Part shown: positions 60,651 to 64,000 of the stretch, one piece after another | Layout: each line of letters begins with the position of its first letter | How positions within the stretch are numbered: position 1 is the first letter of the stretch | Source: Pseudomonas sp. S04 | GTDB taxonomy: Bacteria > Pseudomonadota > Gammaproteobacteria > Pseudomonadales > Pseudomonadaceae | Direction: 5' to 3' | Length of the DNA: 64,000 bases | NCBI RefSeq assembly: GCF_009834545.1 | Contig: NZ_CP019427.1 | Coordinates: forward strand, 5,279,501 to 5,343,500 | Notes under the pieces: generated by a model | What the model saw: only the letters and a program-made list of their open reading frames with translations | Database searches by the model: none | Told to the model about the DNA's origin: nothing | Position numbers and translations under genes: made by a program

Positions 60651-61094
60651 TCACAGCGTCGTATCGACCTTGCGTGGCCGCCCACCCTTGCGGCCATTGG
60701 CACGGGCAGCGTCGGCCTTGGCGGCGCTGCTCTGGCGACCATTGCGGCTGGCGATGAGCGAGGCGGCCATGTCCATCAGCGGTTTGCTTGCCAGAATCAG
60801 TCCGGCGATGGACACCTGCAGGTCCTTGCGCTCATGGCAGAGCGCCGTACCGCCGAACCCGACCTGCAAATCCGCGAAGTCGCTGCTGTCCAAGCCCGTG
60901 AACTCGGGGTAATTGTGCACGGGCAGCAGCACGGCACTGCCATCCTCGAAGCCGATCGACAGGTGTTGCCCCACAAGGCTCACGCACTGGGCGCAAATGC
61001 CGCTACGACGCACCTCGCCGCGCTCGATGGCTTCGTCCACGACCTTCTCTGTCAGCGGCCGGTCCGCAGGGGTCTTGGCTTGTATCCTTTTCAT
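60651..61094 (-). CDS. DUF2442 domain protein with AT-hook-like tail
   Basis: 147 residues. DUF2442 region around EDGSAVLLPVHNYPEFTGL with conserved Phe/Tyr; an upstream CxxC (ICAQC) and a C-terminal RKGGRPRKVD tail of AT-hook type that would bind DNA. Its ATG overlaps the DUF4160 stop (ATGA). DUF4160 and DUF2442 genes are frequent partners in bacterial genomes, and a toxin-antitoxin role has been suspected. Function here unproven. Confidence 0.78.
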   Translation of the reverse strand: MKRIQAKTPADRPLTEKVVDEAIERGEVRRSGICAQCVSLVGQHLSIGFEDGSAVLLPVHNYPEFTGLDSSDFADLQVGFGGTALCHERKDLQVSIAGLILASKPLMDMAASLIASRNGRQSSAAKADAARANGRKGGRPRKVDTTL

Positions 61095-61519
61095 AATTCA
61101 ATCTCCACGCCTTCACAGGCGCCCACTAACTCCATCAGGGTTGTATTGCCCTTGAGGTCATAACGCGCCGAAGCAATACGCCGGATCACCTTGGGGTTAC
61201 GGTTGATCAGCACCATTTCATTGGCCTGGCTATCCCACAGCTGATTGCGCAGACAGGTCGTATGCAGCTTCACCCACCAGACACAACGCGCTCGGCGCAA
61301 ATGAGCAGCTTGTTTGAGTGTCTGGCGCAGGCCCTCCAACACCGCCAGCGGCGGCCTTCGCGATAGCGGGGTGACATCCAGGAGCTCTACGCCGTTGTGC
61401 CAGAAGCTGAACACAAAGCGCGCACCCCAGGCGCCACCATCGACATGTACGTGGGGCGGACAGTGCTCATCGCGCAACATGATCACCAGCGACAGTCCTT
61501 TGTAGCTGCATATCTTCAT
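61091..61519 (-). CDS. DUF4160 domain protein
   Basis: 142 residues, longer than the usual roughly 85 of this family. The DUF4160 signature is the LRDEHCPPHVHVDG segment with its two His, followed by ARFVFSFWHNGVELL. The extension (res 55-142) contains VEGLRQTLKQAAHLRRARC and WVKLHTTCLRNQLWDS. Start ATG 61519. First gene of a two-gene overlapping operon with DUF2442. Catalytic function unknown. Confidence 0.78.
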   Translation of the reverse strand: MKICSYKGLSLVIMLRDEHCPPHVHVDGGAWGARFVFSFWHNGVELLDVTPLSRRPPLAVLEGLRQTLKQAAHLRRARCVWWVKLHTTCLRNQLWDSQANEMVLINRNPKVIRRIASARYDLKGNTTLMELVGACEGVEIEL

Positions 61520-61758
61520 GCTAACCCATCCGTTAGGTTTTTGAGCTGAAGTTTCCCACCGTTCCTTGAGATCCCGACCGAAGGCAATCTTTCACCCACG
61601 GCAAATCCCACCTCAGGCTAGTTCTGCCTAGGCGATAACACCTGCCATGCAGGGGAGAAATGGGTAAGCAATCTTTGCTGCGCCCACCAGGGGCTTGGAC
61701 AGCGCTCGGGTAAACGGTGTCCTGGGCGGATACCGGAGCCAAAGCCCCTCACCACAGC
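61520..61758. other. Gap between DUF4160 and TetR genes
   Basis: A 239-bp gap with no gene found. The 9-bp word GCAATCTTT occurs twice (61584-61592 and 61668-61676). The promoter for the DUF4160-DUF2442 pair must lie near the left end; none is clear. Confidence 0.4.
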
Positions 61759-62436
61759 TCAGGCCTGCAGGTAGCGCAACACCGACTCACAGATCATCTG
61801 CCGATGACGCTGCTTGATCGCCGCATCGGGCAGGTCGATCTGGAAGATCTCACCGACGGTGTGGCGGTTCGACACTCGGTAGAAACAGAACGAGGTGATC
61901 AGCAGATGCACGTCCAACGGGTTGAGTCCGTCACGGAACACTCCCTCCACGACCCCGCGCCGCAGTATCCCCCCCAGTGCATCGAGGATGGTGATGTTCA
62001 TCGCCTTGATCGCCTCGGAGTGCTTCACGTACTCGGCGTTGTGAATATTCTCGATGCTGACAATGCGCACGAAATCGACATTACGATCATGGTGATCGAA
62101 GGTGAACTCCACCAGCCGCTGGATGGCTTCACGCGGCGCGAGCTCGGCGAGTTGCAAGCGATTCTCGGTACTGCGGATATCCCCGTAGAGTTTCTCCAGC
62201 ACCTCGACGTAGAGCTGCTCCTTACTCCCGAAGTAGTAATAGATCATGCGCTTGGAGGTATGGATTCGTTCGGCGATGGCATCCACTCGCGCCCCGGACA
62301 GCCCCTGCTGGACGAACTCGACAATGGCTTCTTGAAGGATGTTCTCGCGGGTCTTTTGCGGATTGTTCTTGCGACTCTTGCGCGGCTCGAGCGCTGCCGC
62401 TTCGGGCGCTACGGTAAGGTCTGTGGTCATTCTCAT
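61759..62436 (-). CDS. TetR-family transcriptional regulator
   Basis: 225 residues. N-terminal TetR helix-turn-helix: TRENILQEAIVEFVQQGLSG, ARVDAIAERIHTSKRMIYYYFGSKEQLYVEVL. Variable C-terminal helical ligand domain (FTFDHHDRNVDFVRIVSIEN..., LITSFCFYRVSNRHTV). The preceding basic stretch (RKSRKNNPQKT) is common. Ligand and targets unknown; divergent from the metallopeptidase gene. Confidence 0.9.
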   Translation of the reverse strand: MRMTTDLTVAPEAAALEPRKSRKNNPQKTRENILQEAIVEFVQQGLSGARVDAIAERIHTSKRMIYYYFGSKEQLYVEVLEKLYGDIRSTENRLQLAELAPREAIQRLVEFTFDHHDRNVDFVRIVSIENIHNAEYVKHSEAIKAMNITILDALGGILRRGVVEGVFRDGLNPLDVHLLITSFCFYRVSNRHTVGEIFQIDLPDAAIKQRHRQMICESVLRYLQA

Positions 62437-62671
62437 TCCGGGCTCGTGGCCGACGCTGCAGAGGCTGGCGATTATGGGCCGCTCGCTGCAGCGAAGGAAG
62501 TATCGCTACCTCGTATAGCCCCCCTGCTTACGATTTCAATACAACTTGCCCCGGCACACCCCGGCGCTGTCGCTCACCTGCGTTTACACATTGCCCGTCA
62601 CCCTCCGTGCCATAGCTGGTGTATGCAGACACCAGGCAATGAATGCCGCTCAACTCACAAGGAATGTCGAC

Positions 62672-63523
62672 ATGTTATGGAACAAAGCCCGTCCCAGCGA
62701 TAACGTTACGGATACCCGCAAATCCTCCTCCAAGCGCTTCCCCCCCGGCAAGAAACTCGGGATCGCCCTCGGTGTTGCCGCCCTCTCGGGGGTTGTGGCG
62801 TTGGGCAGCCTGACCTCCACCCAGGAGACTGACCCGCCAGAGACACCCCTGACCGAAGTCACGCCGGTACACACCGATGACCCCGACCTGGCGTTCGTGC
62901 GCGCCGTGCTCGGGGATACCGAGGACACCTGGAGAGCCCAGTTTCTAACCCTGGACCAGCCCTACCCTGAACCCACCATGATCCTCTTCGAGCAGGGTGT
63001 GGCTTCCGCCTGCGGTTACGCCTCGTCGGCGGTCGGGCCGTTCTATTGCCCTGACAGTCAGGTGCTGTACCTGGACTTGGGATTTTTCCGCAAAATGGCC
63101 CAGCAGATGCCCAACTTCGGCGAGTTTGCCCAGGCCTATGTGATCGCCCACGAAATCGGGCATCACGTGCAGACCCGCCTGGGGTTATCCCGGCCCTTCG
63201 ACGAAGCCCTGGCTGCCGGCCAACTCACCGCCGGTGACAACGGCCTGGAAGTGCGCGCCGAACTGCAGGCCGACTGCCTGGCGGGCGTCTGGGCGCACCA
63301 TGCCCAGCAACGCCTGAACTGGCTGGAGCCAGGCGATCTGCAAGCCGCGCTGGAAGCGGCTGCGGTGTTCGGCGACGATTACCAGCGCGGGAACCAAACG
63401 ACCGGCCCGATGCCTGAGACTTTCACTCACGGGACGTCTGTGCAGCGCGTGCGCTGGTTCGAGCGCGGTTTCGAGCAAGGTCGCATCGAACAGTGCGACA
63501 CCTTCTCGGCCAATCCGCTGTAG
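62672..63523 (+). CDS. YpfJ-like neutral zinc metallopeptidase 1
   Basis: 283 residues from ATG 62672 (MLWNKARPSDNVTDTRKSSS). One membrane helix (LGIALGVAALSGVVALGSL) then a protease domain with H160EIGH164 (zinc-binding HExxH) and a later ELQADCLAG. YpfJ family of unknown substrate. The N-terminus lacks the Gly-rich block seen in the second copy. Two paralogues lie in tandem. Confidence 0.9.
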   Translation: MLWNKARPSDNVTDTRKSSSKRFPPGKKLGIALGVAALSGVVALGSLTSTQETDPPETPLTEVTPVHTDDPDLAFVRAVLGDTEDTWRAQFLTLDQPYPEPTMILFEQGVASACGYASSAVGPFYCPDSQVLYLDLGFFRKMAQQMPNFGEFAQAYVIAHEIGHHVQTRLGLSRPFDEALAAGQLTAGDNGLEVRAELQADCLAGVWAHHAQQRLNWLEPGDLQAALEAAAVFGDDYQRGNQTTGPMPETFTHGTSVQRVRWFERGFEQGRIEQCDTFSANPL

Positions 63524-63644
63524 CACGGCAGCGTCGCACATCGAATGCCATACTACCTTTCGTCCGACATCGTCTGACGACCGGACTGGCGACTATCCCA
63601 CTCACCAGCAACACTCACACCACGCGTAATCAGAGGATTCCCAC

Positions 63645-64000
63645 ATGTTATGGAAAAAAGGCCGCCGCAGTGACAACGTGGTGGATGCCCGGGGTGAGGG
63701 TGGTGGCGGCGGTGGCATGCGTTTTGGCGGGGGCAAGGGGCTGAGCCTGACGGCCATCGTGCTGATCGTCGGGATCGGCTGGATCACCGGGCAGGACCCG
63801 ATGCAGATTCTCGGGCAACTGGCCGGGCAAATGGACCAACAGTCAGCCCCTGCCACCACCCAAACCCGCAAGGCGCCGCCGGCCAATGACGAGCAGGCGG
63901 AATTTGTGGCGCGAATCCTCGGTGACACCGAAGACACCTGGGGCCAGATCTTTCAACAAGCCGGGCGCCAGTACTCGGCGCCCAAGCTGATGCTGTTCAG
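63645..64000 (+). CDS. YpfJ-like neutral zinc metallopeptidase 2 (partial)
   Basis: The first 118 residues of a second YpfJ-type protein from ATG 63645, MLWKKGRRSDNVVDARGEGG with a Gly-rich block, a membrane helix (LSLTAIVLIVGIGWITG), and FVARILGDTEDTWGQIF, the same LGDTEDTW as copy 1. The reading frame runs off the window before the HExxH region. Confidence 0.9.
   Translation, partial: MLWKKGRRSDNVVDARGEGGGGGGMRFGGGKGLSLTAIVLIVGIGWITGQDPMQILGQLAGQMDQQSAPATTQTRKAPPANDEQAEFVARILGDTEDTWGQIFQQAGRQYSAPKLMLF

Noticed and set aside
61533..61742. 70-codon frame between the DUF4160 and TetR genes
   Set aside because: Composition looks random, with no start signal.

Overview
The window is chromosomal DNA of a fluorescent Pseudomonas (P. 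fluorescens group). It is GC-rich, with long antisense open frames caused by codon bias. The gene order matches the P. aeruginosa PA4546-PA4609 and P. putida radA-mscL-fpr-ppoR-rlmG-cio neighbourhoods as I remember them. Intergenic gaps carry REP/REPIN palindromes (cores GTAGGAGC or GTGGGAGC) typical of this group. I see no rRNA, tRNA, CRISPR array, insertion sequence or prophage.

Layout. (1) 0-5.6 kb: type IV pilus remnant. A PP0621-type membrane protein, a PilR-like sigma54 activator that has lost its receiver domain (pilS is absent), thiO, and minor pilins pilE-pilX-pilW-pilV with divergent fimT; pilY1 and pilY2 are absent. (2) 5.5-13.6 kb: a housekeeping run on the minus strand (ispH, fkpB, lspA, ileS, ribF, murJ) and divergent rpsT. 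(3) 13.7-18.7 kb: creA, proB, obgE, rpmA, rplU and divergent ispB. (4) 18.8-31.5 kb: the conserved pseudomonad PA4570-PA4588 block (zinc-ribbon protein, iron-box small protein, FKBP isomerase, DUF6482, UPF0114, PA4575-like protein, Lon-family protease, DUF3015, DUF4105, chorismate mutase, Gre-like factor, gdhA), interrupted by a 1.8-kb unknown lipoprotein gene. (5) 31.7-48.3 kb: ettA, the c-di-GMP enzyme morA, glyA, an accessory insert (unknown protein, DctA-like carrier, two FadR-type regulators), a CobW GTPase, ybdD-cstA, a PilZ protein and radA. (6) 48.3-55.4 kb: a 695-bp gene-free tract, mscL, fpr, the LuxR solo ppoR, rlmG and the cyanide-insensitive oxidase operon cioA-cioB-DUF2474 behind an ANR-type box. 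(7) 55.7-64 kb: MFS exporter, a DJ-1-fold protein without its catalytic residues, DUF4879 protein, azgA-type permease overlapping trmA, a DUF4160-DUF2442 pair, a TetR regulator and two tandem YpfJ-like metallopeptidases, the second cut by the window end.

Most genes are ordinary core functions. The best leads for something less described are the overlapping DUF4160-DUF2442 pair, the receiver-less PilR with its depleted pilin cluster, the doubly substituted DJ-1 homologue, the DctA-like carrier with paired FadR-type regulators and two identical operator-like sites, and the palindromes around the LuxR solo. Assignments rest on reading the translated sequence and remembered family features; no database search was run.
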